A stretch of 64,000 bases of DNA from Gnetum montanum (lineage: Eukaryota; Streptophyta; Gnetopsida; Gnetales; Gnetaceae). The stretch lies in the NCBI GenBank assembly GCA_015680685.1, contig MNCI01003028.1:218058-282057 (forward strand). The letters run 5' to 3'. A program made the translations under genes and the position numbers. This document shows, piece after piece, positions 48,792 to 59,600 of the stretch. Position 1 is the first letter of the stretch, and every line of letters starts with the position of its first letter. The notes beneath the pieces were generated by a model. That model searched no databases. It saw only the letters and a program-made list of their open reading frames with translations, and had not been told where the DNA came from.

Positions 48792-50400
48792 GAGATTACT
48801 AATAAATGTACAACAGATCAAACCTTACCATGAATCTAGAATAGTCAATTCACATAATACCTTGAAGAAGGAATGACCCCACTCGTTATCTTGGATCTCC
48901 CCCTTTCAACTCAGTCATGGGGAAGATGGCCACCTATGCTGATCAATTGAGGCCCTCAGTTCCTTTTTAAGTTTTTGTTTTACACATTTTTGTTTTACAA
49001 CTTTCTTTAACTTTTCTTGTTTTTTGTTTTGCAACATTTTTATACTCTTTTATTTCTTTGTATGTTTTTTTGTTTATTTTGTAAGGTTCGTCACCTAATA
49101 ATTGCTCCTGATGGTGGTAGGAACTGTATTCCATTGATTGCTAATGTTGGTTTTTACCTTTGAGTTATAATGATGATACTAAGGTATGGTTCTTTTGATA
49201 TAATAGGCAATGAGTCCATGTCATCCATGCATCCATAAATTTCTATGGTCTCTCTTGGCTTGGAACTATACAATCCCCTTCTTAATAATAAAACTATCAA
49301 TGAATCGATGACTGGGCATTTCTCAAACTGAGGAAGGACTTAAGGATTGAAAAGTGTGTGACTTCAAGGGGATTTGATGCATTTGAACTGGCCATTCTCT
49401 TGGGTGCTTGGATGTTTTCTTCTTGACTTTTCTTTACCATTCTAACATTTCTCCATTATCTGGAAGCTAAGGCAATAAAAATAATAAGTCTTTGCATGGT
49501 GTCGTTCTCACACAAGAAAAAAAATAGTGAGAATTCAAAGCACACCCCTTAGAAAAAATAATCATCTAGGCTACAAGCACTGGTGATGGAACTAAACAAA
49601 TGTGTTCCCTCTAACTAAGGCCCTCTCTCACTTCCTACTTTTTCCTTTCTCATTTCTTCGAAATGGTGGTGACTCTTTGGGTGGAAGTATTCTTGCTACT
49701 TCAAGTGGATGGATTAGCCAAGTGTATTAATGTGAAGTCACTAGATGTGGATTGTTTGAGACTGGATTTGGAATGAGATCTACTAAGTTACATTAACCAT
49801 AACTACACAAGGGGCTATACACCACATTGTTCTTGGGACTCCATTCCATTCCCTTCTCCTCATCATTCTTTCTCCATTTTCCACCTCATTGCCGACTATA
49901 TCAGTAGTCTATATTTTGGTTGATACATTCTTTTCTTTTTGGTAAATTCGTATGGTTAAGAATTTAACTCTTGCTTCCAAAGGATATTTCCAGAGCCTAG
50001 AGACTCTTTGAATGTGGGATTATTAGGGCATTAAGGGCATGAGCCTTCTTTGGGAAGGACCCACTAACATTCCTAATTGGTGCATCAATTTACTTCTTTC
50101 GCTTAAACATTTCCACAATCAACATTTATTTTGTTCATTTCCACCTTTCACATCCATTTTATCGGTGTTTCCATTGTTTCTTTTTCTCCATCTTTCTTGT
50201 TCCTTATATTGTTTCATTCTATCGCTACCATAGGATCACTCTTAGTCATGGGGGTCCTAGTCCAATTTTTTCAATTTTCTCCTAACCCCTAAACCTTACA
50301 CCTTCGGTAATCACTAGTGTTATATCTCCAGAATATGTATTAGCCATATCACAACTTAGCCAATAGACCGTACACCAAGGCAAGGTATCGATTGCATTGT
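48792..50400 (+). other. Element D 3' non-coding region
   Basis: No gene. It is colinear with A 17216-18737 and F 56808-57833 (T-rich block, GCATGGTGTCGTTCTC, CAAAGCACACCCCTTAGA, GGGCATTAAGGGCATGAGCC at about 50022-50046). Confidence 0.6.
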
Positions 50401-50734
50401 GATTTATTTATCCTTGCTAATATGAGACTATGTTGTGTGTGCATATGGCAATCATACAACAATGGACTAGAGCTGGAGGAATCACTTAGGATGGACTGGT
50501 TCTAGAACAGTCATGCAAGGAACAAGATTGATGATGCAGTTATGGATGGACAATGGAAGGCGCAATTCTGGTGTCGGCAGCAACACATCTTCTTCTCTCC
50601 TCTCTCTTCTCTCTCAGCTACCAAATAAGGTTGGATGTCAAATGTGTATAGCATTCACTCTTATGGCCATGAACACTAATATTGCCATGTATTGTAATGA
50701 TGATCCATTCAGATGTCACCCCATTCATCATTAG
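50401..50734 (+). pseudogene. Small 3'-proximal ORF of S family, broken copy in D
   Basis: Same frame as the A and F copies (YLSLLI, stop, DYVVCAYGNHTTMD, stop, SWRNHLGW), then open from MQGTRLMMQLWMDNGRRNSGVGSN (50513 on). The CAG before ATGGCAATC in A has become CAT. Confidence 0.35.
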
Positions 50735-50807
50735 TATCATTCAAGTCAATAATCCCATACCTTCCCAATATTTTGTAAGGAACTCGAGGATGAGTTTTCA
50801 TTCAGTC

Positions 50808-50816
50808 ATGGGGGTA
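50808..50816 (+). other. Polypurine tract of element D
   Basis: ATGGGGGTA directly before the 3' LTR. Confidence 0.7.
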
Positions 50817-51602
50817 TGATGAGCTGCGATATCGCATATGCCCCGTAATATCGTGGCCCATCTTATTATCTATAAATAAGAGGTGTCTTCCCTTGTTTCA
50901 GGTAGTTAGACTTCAACCCTTAGCTAAACTCTTGCAATTTTACCATTATAGAGTTAGAATAATTTCCATGTGCCCGTAGTAGGAGTCTTAAAGTGAACGG
51001 ATCTTTATCCAAGCAAATTGTACCTGAGCACACATTTGTGTACGGAAATAAAGACAAACTTTATGATAAACCTTGTAGCATATGGACTAAGTTAAATAGT
51101 AATTAATTATTGTTGAATGTTTAAATTCTTTCTTAGTTAATTAATCTCTCTCTCAACCCTTGACTCTCCTAGTTAAGTACACTCAGTATGACTGCTTCAA
51201 GCATGTGTGTAGCGCTTGGTAACCCAGTAAGGATTAGCGTTTGGTAATCCTAGTAGCATTAAACTAGTTCAAGATGTGTGCGGCAAGTGGGAACGGATAC
51301 TGGTGTTAGGAAAAATTAGAAATTAGTTTGTAAATAGTTAATATAAGTTAGTCACTTAGTTCTCTTGACCCCTCCCTATTAGCATAAAGACATTAAAAAG
51401 ATAAAAGCTATAAAAATCACATACCTCAAGCTTACTTAACCATACAACCATGACAATACAAGTAAGTTTGGGAAGACAACGATTGATTAACCTTAAGTGT
51501 TCCATTAAGGCGCATAAGCACTTAGTCCTTGGAGTTCGACCAGATCGCATGTGAACACTCATATTCGTATGGTTGAGTGTAGGGGTACGTCGCCACTCAT
51601 CA
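50817..51602 (+). repeat. 3' LTR of element D
   Basis: 786 bases, TGATGAGCTGC to CACTCATCA. TATA at 50871-50880. Only one intact GATATC remains. Confidence 0.88.
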
Positions 51603-52204
51603 CTAAATTAAACAATAAAAATTTGAAATTACAAAGTTACATTATGATCTAATGAAACTACATGAAATAATATGAAAATCCAACTACAGTTGCATCCAAT
51701 GTGCATTAGGCACTAATGTTATTTAAAATGATAGAACTATCAATTGCAAATGAAATGTAATATAACAACATCCAAATAGAATCATCCTATATCAAAATTA
51801 GGCAAAACATAGTAAAAGTTTTAAACTAATACCAAAATCCATAATTCCAATTGAATATTGCAACATAAAGTCCAACTTAAATTGAAATCCAAATCTTAAT
51901 TAAATATCCAAAAACATAAATTCATCATCAAAAATATCCTCTGGGTTCTTCTCATCTAAGCTAAAATATTCACTTGAAAATCAAATAAACCAAGAAAATT
52001 AGTCATTAGATTGAGTATGATAAAAAAATTAACAAATACTCCCTTATGGGTTTGGTTGGATGCACTAGATAGTTGGATAGGTAGGCAAAGTTAGTAGATA
52101 AAATATAAAGTAAACTAATTCAAAAATTAAGTAGAATTTGAATAGATAACTATCCAATCGAAAAGAAACCACTAGTAATCATTAGCCAAATAAAAAAACA
52201 AACA

Positions 52205-52286
52205 GATGAGTCTATAATCCACATGTTAGTAAATGTTTGGTGAGCCTGAAACCTACATATTTATGAGTCTAGAATCCATATATTAC
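52205..52286. repeat. Degenerate ~30-bp tandem repeat, left of element F
   Basis: Units of the type 'GATGAGTCTAxAATCCACATxTTA'. They continue right of element F at 59220-59600, so F is inserted in the array. Confidence 0.5.
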
Positions 52287-53244
52287 TAATGAGACGCGAT
52301 ATGCACAAGCCGCGATATCGTGTACGTGATATCGCGACCGCTGCGATATCGCATCCCCTACGATATCACGTACATGATATCACAGTCTGCCACCAAATCT
52401 ATAAGTAAGAGGCGGCACTCCCCTCATTTATCATCCTAGGCTAGAAGTAGTGAAGCTCTGGCAGATTGATCACCCCAGAGATTGAATATTTTCCATGTGC
52501 CCGCAGTAGGAGTCCCCTAAGTGAACGGTTCTTTATTCGAGCAGCTTTGTACCTGAACACAAGTTGTGTACGACAATAAATATGATCTTTGTGGATAAAC
52601 CTTGCAGTACATGGATAGGTTTATTTAATGTTATTTATTGCTTTCCTAGTAATGAAGCATGAGTATAACTTGGTTACGAGCATTGATGAATGTGTACAGC
52701 TAGCCAAGGAATCGGCTACTCATCACGATTAGATTCTCTCATCCTTATCTCCTAGAACGTGGGACAAGTACAACTTGATTACGAGCATCTACGGATGTGT
52801 ACGACTAGTCAAGGAATCAGTTGCTTGTCACACTTAGGCTAGTTAGCTGCCTCAGTACGACCACTTTGAGCACGTGCATTACTTCTGGTAATCCCAGTAA
52901 CGATTAGCGTTTGGTAGCCATAGTTGCATAGTTCAGGGTGTGTACAGCAAATGGGAATGGATGCTAACGCTAGGACTTAGCGCTGTAGTTAGAATTAGTT
53001 TTAGTCTCTCAACCCTTCACCCCTTAGCGTAGGAGATAAACCAAAAAAGACCAAAAAAATCATATACCTCAGACTTACTTAACCATACACCATGACGACA
53101 ACAAGTAAGTCTAGGAAGACAATGATTAATTAACCCCAAGTGTTCCTTGCAGCCTTTAGGCATTTAGTCTATGGAGTTTGACTGGATCGCGTGTGCTATG
53201 CTCGTTTCGTATGGTTGAGTGTAGGGGTACCTCGCCACTCATCN
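52287..53244 (+). repeat. 5' LTR of element F
   Basis: 958 bases. Five GATATC cores with start-to-start spacings of 14, 17, 17 and 14 bases, then TATAAGTAAG at 52400. Within the LTR a block ('ACTTG(G/A)TTACGAGCAT...GTGTAC.(A/G)CTAG(C/T)CAAGGAATC') occurs twice (about 52675-52730 and 52770-52830), a duplication not found in A or D. Confidence 0.88.
53244..53244. other. Single N marking a collapsed gap
   Basis: The LTR ends here and gag follows within a few bases, whereas D has about 230 bases of primer site, leader and gag start between the same points. Confidence 0.7.
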
Positions 53245-53245
53245 G

Positions 53246-55063
53246 CCAAGTCCTCAACAATCTAAGGTGACATATAATCAGCCCGATGAGTATGTGCCTG
53301 ATTTTACTTTTATTCTCCATCAAGACAAACAACTACGGTGGAGAGATTTGCAAGGTAACATTGTGTTACCCCTAGATCGATCAGTCCCTAACATGCTTTT
53401 CCGTGTCCTAGCATAGATTGGCATGCAAGAACTATTTGCGGAATACGTTATGGATGACTTTGACACAAGGGATTACCATCCCACAAATGCCCAATGTATT
53501 TGGGATTTAAGGCAGGAGAGTCAACACTCATTGTTGAAGGGCAAGGTCCCCCATGTCCTTAGTGAAATAGGAGACGAGGAATCCCTCACAATGGGTTTCT
53601 TAGAAAATGATGTTCCTCCTCCTCACAATGGTGAAGAGGTTAGGCATCAGAGCCTTCAATCAACTGTACATGCTACGGGCTCTGATCCCTGTGAACACCA
53701 ACTATTCACGGTAAGAACAACCACTCACACTAAGGATAGACACTTTGATCTTCACAACGATCGGGGCCAAAGCAGCCAAAGAGAAGGTAAGAAATATCGC
53801 CATGGTGATGGATCCCCTTCCTCTTCTCCTTCATCTCACCATTCACACTCTCCTTCCACATCTGGGCACAACCATCGTGAGCACAATGGAGAGGGTAAAA
53901 GTAAGGAATATGAAAGACCTCGACAAGAAGGTCAGGAGTTAGGACAAGGGCAAGGACGTAGGGAGAGTAGGGAACCACCACGAAGACATCACAGACGTCA
54001 TGATAGGGATGATCATGAAGAACCCCTACTCGCAACCCGAAGCATGCTAGACATCACAGAGGCAGTTAGGATCCCCACAAGGCACTTAAAGGATAGCAAG
54101 ATCAAGCATTTGAACATAAATAATATCCCACGTTTTGAAGGGGGATACAACACTGATCCTCAACATCATTTACAGGAATTCCACGATGCCTGTGTCTTGC
54201 AAAATATAGATAATGAGTGGCATAAGCTTAAGTTATTCCCAAGGACACTCACTAAAGAAGTAGAGAGCTGGTACCGGTCCTTAGAACTGGAAACCATCAG
54301 GAGGTGGAGTATGATGCTTGAACTGTTCAACAAAAAACATCAAACGTACTCCAGAGTGTCCAATTTATGTAAGCAGATCCAAGGCTGGAAACAAGGTGCT
54401 TATGAACCCTTGGATGCTGCCATGGCCCATTATTATACACTGCTACATCGTTGCCCAGGCCAAGGGTACGCTATACGGGATCAACTTCGCCACATCGTGG
54501 ATGGGCTAAGGAATGAAACGAGAAGAACTCTTGGGACTTACGCTGAAGGGAGACTTTCCCAACTGAGAGCCCATGAAGTTGAAAGTTTGTTGGAAAAAGT
54601 AGCGCAAGAAGAGGGTGAGCTACGTAAGAGGGAAAGTGTGGAAGAATATAACCACGATCCCTCCCTTCGCAAGAAGGGAGTAAAATTCTGTGATGAGGAG
54701 GATGAGTCACCACTCGAAGAGTTGGTAAATCAGAAAACCTTACCGATCCAAAAGTTAACAACCGAGGTATTGGCTAAGGTAGACCAAATGTGGGATTCCT
54801 TAGACTTAAGAATAGAGACAGTCTTAAAAATAGTAGAAGAGTCTAAGGTAGAACAAAGTAGTAACAAAGGCAAAACCAAGCGGAAAAACTTGAGCCCTGC
54901 ACATAACAAGGGTAAGGGAAAAATTCCTATTTCCAATGAGGCTGTGAATTCTGATTTAGATAATGATAGTGGATGTAAGGTCTGCTACTATGACCATCCT
55001 AAGGGATGTTGCCCAATTATCTCACATCTACAGGAGTTTGGGGTGTATGCGTTAAATCCATGA
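53246..55063 (+). CDS. Element F gag
   Basis: The best gag in the window. The frame is open from 53246 except for one TAG at 53414-53416 (CAG in B). From the Met at 53423 it runs 546 codons. In order: an acidic N-terminal part, a His/Arg/Asp-rich stretch and a Ser/Pro-rich stretch (about residues 95-150), a Retrotrans_gag core from about residue 230 (FEGGYNTDPQHHLQEFHDAC, KLFPRTL.KEVESWYRSL, WSMMLELFNKKHQ, then LLHRCPG), a charged region (EEGELRKRESVEEY), and the knuckle CKVCYYDHPKGC at 54974-55009. The TGA that ends it is CGA in D (47399-47401), so the frame originally read on into the protease. It would form the virus-like particle. The first Met is not the family start (MSSS...), which is lost in the gap. 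Confidence 0.75.
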
Positions 55064-55936
55064 CTTAAACAACGGCAAATACCCTGAAGGTTACCTTATC
55101 CACAAGGTAATCCAAGGTAGTTCTACCAACCCTTAACATATTACCCAAGTGGAACGCCTCCACAGCCTATTGGATAACATCAGCAGTGGCAATACCCACA
55201 GTCATGGGGGATGCCTCCGCCAACACATCAGTACCCTTACCGGCAGCCCGATCCTTACGATTATTATGTGCAGCAACTAGTTTCTCCAGGTAACTCTATG
55301 GGTCACACTACTCCCCATCGTCACTACCAAGTTTGAGAGTACTTCAGGAGGACTCCTTCTCCTTCAGGAGACATCTCACATTCAGCCCATCCTCTAACTC
55401 CACCTGCACCTCTTCCACCTGTAGTTCCCATACAACCTATTCCAACAATGCAAGGGGAATTACCTACTCAACCGCAGCAATGTCATGTTGCGAGAGCTGT
55501 AAATATCCAACCGAGTGCTAGCTCTAACAACTGTACAAGGAAGAGACCCTTTTTCAGAACTAGGAGCCCAGACAAACTCTCGCAACAACAAGTGGTTGGG
55601 CATATGTATAGGCCTCTAACCACTAATGCTTCAGATAGCCCTTCAGTCCAACAGCTAAGTACACAAACGGTTATGTTGACACATACCGTAACTGATTGGA
55701 TAAAGGTGGGCCACCTTCCTAGGAAACTATCTGACCCTGGGAACCCCTTAATTCATTTACAGATCATCGAAAATGCACAACATCGAGCTCTTCTTGACTC
55801 AGGTTCCGGAGTCAACCTAATTTCACAAAAGATGTACCATGCCTAGAACCTACCCCAACTTAAGAAGAGTAACATACAACTGGAGCTGGCTAACCAGTCC
55901 ATCACCATTTCCTTAGGATTGGTGGAGGACATTATC
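55064..55936 (+). pseudogene. Element F spacer and protease, cut by gap
   Basis: Pro/Gln-rich spacer (PMQGELPTQPQQ type), then 55448-55846 open for 132 codons with VTDWIKVGHLPRKL and ALLDSGSGVNLISQKMY (D-S-G kept). The TAG at 55844-55846 is TGG in D. The frame continues to VEDII and enters the N gap. Confidence 0.7.
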
Positions 55937-56807
55937 NNNNNNNNNNNNNNNNNNNNNNNNNNNNNNNNNNNNNNNNNNNNNNNNNNNNNNNNNNNNNNNN
56001 NNNNNNNNNNNNNNNNNNNNNNNNNNNNNNNNNNNNNNNNNNNNNNNNNNNNNNNNNNNNNNNNNNNNNNNNNNNNNNNNNNNNNNNNNNNNNNNNNNNN
56101 NNNNNNNNNNNNNNNNNNNNNNNNNNNNNNNNNNNNNNNNNNNNNNNNNNNNNNNNNNNNNNNNNNNNNNNNNNNNNNNNNNNNNNNNNNNNNNNNNNNN
56201 NNNNNNNNNNNNNNNNNNNNNNNNNNNNNNNNNNNNNNNNNNNNNNNNNNNNNNNNNNNNNNNNNNNNNNNNNNNNNNNNNNNNNNNNNNNNNNNNNNNN
56301 NNNNNNNNNNNNNNNNNNNNNNNNNNNNNNNNNNNNNNNNNNNNNNNNNNNNNNNNNNNNNNNNNNNNNNNNNNNNNNNNNNNNNNNNNNNNNNNNNNNN
56401 NNNNNNNNNNNNNNNNNNNNNNNNNNNNNNNNNNNNNNNNNNNNNNNNNNNNNNNNNNNNNNNNNNNNNNNNNNNNNNNNNNNNNNNNNNNNNNNNNNNN
56501 NNNNNNNNNNNNNNNNNNNNNNNNNNNNNNNNNNNNNNNNNNNNNNNNNNNNNNNNNNNNNNNNNNNNNNNNNNNNNNNNNNNNNNNNNNNNNNNNNNNN
56601 NNNNNNNNNNNNNNNNNNNNNNNNNNNNNNNNNNNNNNNNNNNNNNNNNNNNNNNNNNNNNNNNNNNNNNNNNNNNNNNNNNNNNNNNNNNNNNNNNNNN
56701 NNNNNNNNNNNNNNNNNNNNNNNNNNNNNNNNNNNNNNNNNNNNNNNNNNNNNNNNNNNNNNNNNNNNNNNNNNNNNNNNNNNNNNNNNNNNNNNNNNNN
56801 NNNNNNN
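55937..56807. other. Assembly gap (871 N)
   Basis: Covers the end of the protease and the beginning of the 3' region of F. In D the same flanks are about 1.1 kb apart. Frames drawn across it have no meaning. Confidence 0.95.
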
Positions 56808-57833
56808 TGTTTTCTTCTTGAGTTTGCTTACCGTTCTGATGTTACCCAATTATTGGAAGCTGAGCCAATAAAAATAAGAAGTCTTTGCATGGTGTGGTTC
56901 TCACGCATAAAAACACAAAACACAAAAATATAAAAAATAAAAAAAATAAAAAAACAAAGTGAGGATTCAAAGCACACCCCTTAGATGAAATAAAATTTGG
57001 GTTGCATGCACTGGTTATGGAACCAAAGTGTTCCCTCTAACTAAGGCCCTTCTCGCTTCCCATTGCCTCCTTGTTTTGTCGGAATGGTGGTGGCTCTTTG
57101 AAGATGCATCCTCATTATCCAAGTGGATGGTTTAATTGAATGCATTGATGCGAAGTCACTGGAAGTGGTTGGTTTGAGCCTGGAGTTGGAATGAGATTCA
57201 CCAAGTCACATTAATCATGTAACACACAAGGGGCTGTACACCACCTTGTCCTTGGGATTCCATTCCATCCTATTCTCTCCACCCTTCTCTCCACTATTCA
57301 CCTCATTGCCAGTTGTATCATTAGTGTATATATTTTGGTTGATGCCTTGTTTTCTTTTCGGTAAATTATTGTGGTTAAGACTTTAATTCTTGTTTAAAAA
57401 GACATTCCCAGAGCCTACGGACTCTTTGAATGTGGGTTTGTTAGGGCATGAACGGCATGAGCCTGCTTTGGGGAGGACCCACTGACATTCCTATTTGGAA
57501 AATTAGTTACCTTCTTTTCCTTATCATTTTGCAATTGATTTTATTTCTATTCATTTTCATCTTGACATCCACTTCATTGATGCCATAGTTGTCCCTTTTT
57601 ACCTATCTTTCTTACTCCTTTTCTTTCTCCATTCTAATGCTACCAAAGGTTCGTGATTAGTCATGGGGTACGGGGCCTAATTTTTCGATTTTTCTCCTAA
57701 GCCCAAAATTTTTTCGTTTCTCTTTCTAACCCCTACACCTTCAGTAGTCATCATCTACATATTCCCAAGTCCATATCAGCTATACCACAACCTAGCCAAT
57801 GGACTTACATCAAAGCAAGGTATTAATTACTTA
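56808..57833 (+). other. Element F 3' non-coding region
   Basis: Colinear with the 3' regions of A, B and D. An A-rich simple stretch lies at 56910-56958. No gene. Confidence 0.6.
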
Positions 57834-58124
57834 ATGATTCAATTACCCTTGCTAATATATGATTGTGTTGTGTGTGTAGATGGCAATCATACAACAACGA
57901 ACTGGATCTGGAGGAAGCACTTGGAATGGAGCAGTGCTGAAGCAGCTATGCAAGGAGCAGAATTGATGATGCACTTACGGATGGACAACGGAAGGCACAA
58001 TCTAGGCATTGGCAGCAGCAAGACTTTTCTCTCTTCTTCTCTTCTCTTCTCTCTCTTCTTTTCTCTTAGCTGTCAACTGTGGCCTGATGTCAATGTAATA
58101 AGGTGTTCACCTTTGTTATCATGA
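57834..58124 (+). CDS. Small conserved 3'-proximal ORF of S family (element F copy)
   Basis: 96 codons. Agrees in frame with A 18738-18986 over about 65 codons (MI.LPLLI.D.VVC.DGNHTTT.WIWR.HLEW...). The CT-rich tail differs. TGTGTGTAG stands directly before ATGGCAATC, like an intron end. It has no recognised domain. It could be a coding exon reached by splicing, a captured fragment, or chance. Confidence 0.35.
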   Translation: MIQLPLLIYDCVVCVDGNHTTTNWIWRKHLEWSSAEAAMQGAELMMHLRMDNGRHNLGIGSSKTFLSSSLLFSLFFSLSCQLWPDVNVIRCSPLLS

Positions 58125-58253
58125 ACACCAGTTTTGTCAAGTCTTGTAATAATGATCCGTTCACATGTCATCCCATTAGTTTCATTCCCCTCAATAATTC
58201 CATACCTTCCCAATGTTATTGTAAGGAACTCGAGGATGAGTTTTCATTCAGTC

Positions 58254-58262
58254 ATGGGGGTA
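58254..58262 (+). other. Polypurine tract of element F
   Basis: ATGGGGGTA directly before the 3' LTR. Confidence 0.7.
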
Positions 58263-59219
58263 TGATGAGACGAGATATGCACAAGCCATGATATCATGTA
58301 CGCGATATCACAGCCATCGCGATATCGCGTCGTCCCCTGCGATATCGCATACACGATATCGTGGTCCGTCGCCAAATCTATAAATAAGAGGTGGCACTTC
58401 CTTCATTTATCATCCTAGGCTAGAAGTAGCGAAGCTCTAGAGGATTGATCACCCCAGAGATAGAATATTTTCCATGTGCCCGCAGTAGGAGTCCCCCAAG
58501 TGAACGGTTCTTTATTCGAGTAGCTTTGTACCTGAACGCAAGTTGTGTACGGCAATAAAGACGAGTTTTGTGGATAAACCTTGCAGTACATGGATAGGTT
58601 TATTTAATGTTATTTATTGCTTTCCTAGTAATGCGGCATGAGTACGACTTGGTTACGAGCATTGACGAATGTGTATGGCTAGCCAAGGAATCGGCTACTC
58701 ATCGCGAATAGATTCTCTCACCCTTATCTCCTAGAACGTGGGACAAGTACGACTTGATTACGAGCATCTACGGATGTGTATGGCTAGTCAAGGAATCAGC
58801 TGCTTGTCACACTTAGGCTAGTTAGGTGCCTCAGTACGACCGCTTCGAGCACATGCGTTACATGTGTTAATCTCAGTAATGATTAGTGTTTGGTAACCAC
58901 AGTTGCACAGTTCAAGGTGTGTACAACAAGTGGGAACAGATGCTGATGCTAGGAATTAGCGCTGTAGTTAGAATTAGTTTTAGTCTCTCAACCCTTCGCC
59001 CCTTAGCGTAGGAGATAAACCAGAAAAGACCAAAAAAATCATATACCTTGAACTTACTTAACCATACACCGTGACAACAACAAGTCTGGGAAGACAACGA
59101 TTAATTAACCCCAAGTGTTCCTTGCGGCGTTTAGGCATTTAGTCTATGGAGTTCAACCGGATCATGCGTGCTACGCTCATTTCGTATGGTTGAGTGTAGG
59201 GGTACCTCACCAGACATCA
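58263..59219 (+). repeat. 3' LTR of element F
   Basis: 957 bases. Five GATATC cores (spacings 14, 17, 20 and 14), TATA at 58379-58388, and the internal duplication as in the 5' LTR. The end reads CAGACATCA instead of CACTCATCA. Confidence 0.88.
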
Positions 59220-59600
59220 ATTACCAAATTGATGAGTATAAAACCCATATATTACCAAATTGATAAGTTAAAAACTTATATGTTAAATGTTTGATGAGTC
59301 TAAAATCCACATGTCCAAATAGGCCAAACTAAATTAATTACCAAATCAACAAATAATAGTTTCAACAAATAAATTTTTGGGTGATGAAAAAAATAAACCT
59401 AAGGTCCAACAAAGTTAAAATTTCCAACTAAATAATTAGTGAGCATAGATTTTACATAGAACATGGAATCTAAAGTTACTATAATTATTGAATGATTGGT
59501 GAGTCTAAACTTCACATTTATCAAAAAAATAAAAATTGATGAGCCTAATTATCACATTTGCTAAACAAAAGGTTGATAATTCTAAGTCTCGCATTTGACA
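59220..59600. repeat. Degenerate ~30-bp tandem repeat, right of element F
   Basis: Continuation of 52205-52286: units such as 'GATGAGTATAAAACCCATATATTACCAAATT' shortened or altered to 'GGTGAGTCTAAACTTCACATTTATC'. At least six worn units can be followed. Confidence 0.5.

Larger units (their letters stand above)
44516..51602 (+). mobile_element. Element D: S-family gag-protease LTR retrotransposon
   Basis: 7.1 kb, plus strand, with the most complete set of ends: LTRs 44516-45329 and 50817-51602, the best primer site (45331-45348), polypurine tract before 50817, and perfect target duplication CTAAA at 44511-44515 and 51603-51607. It has gag and protease, then 2 kb without RT or integrase. No assembly gap interrupts it, so it is the reference copy of the family. 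Confidence 0.92.
52287..59219 (+). mobile_element. Element F: S-family gag-protease LTR retrotransposon with open gag
   Basis: 6.9 kb as assembled, plus strand. LTRs 52287-53244 and 58263-59219, perfect target duplication ATTAC at 52282-52286 and 59220-59224. It has two assembly problems: one N at 53244, where primer site and leader are missing, and 871 N at 55937-56807. Its gag is open for 546 codons, so it is probably among the youngest copies here. Confidence 0.9.

Noticed and set aside
52298-52378. Palindromic repeats with 8-14-base spacers resembling a CRISPR array
   Set aside because: Repeat cores are only 6-10 bases, spacers are shared between copies, and the array is part of a plant retrotransposon LTR.
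54471-54761. 96-codon minus-strand frame inside element F gag
   Set aside because: Overlaps the well-supported gag frame on the opposite strand and has no similarity of its own.
55919-56849. Two ~300-codon open frames, one on each strand
   Set aside because: They are made almost only of N from the assembly gap.
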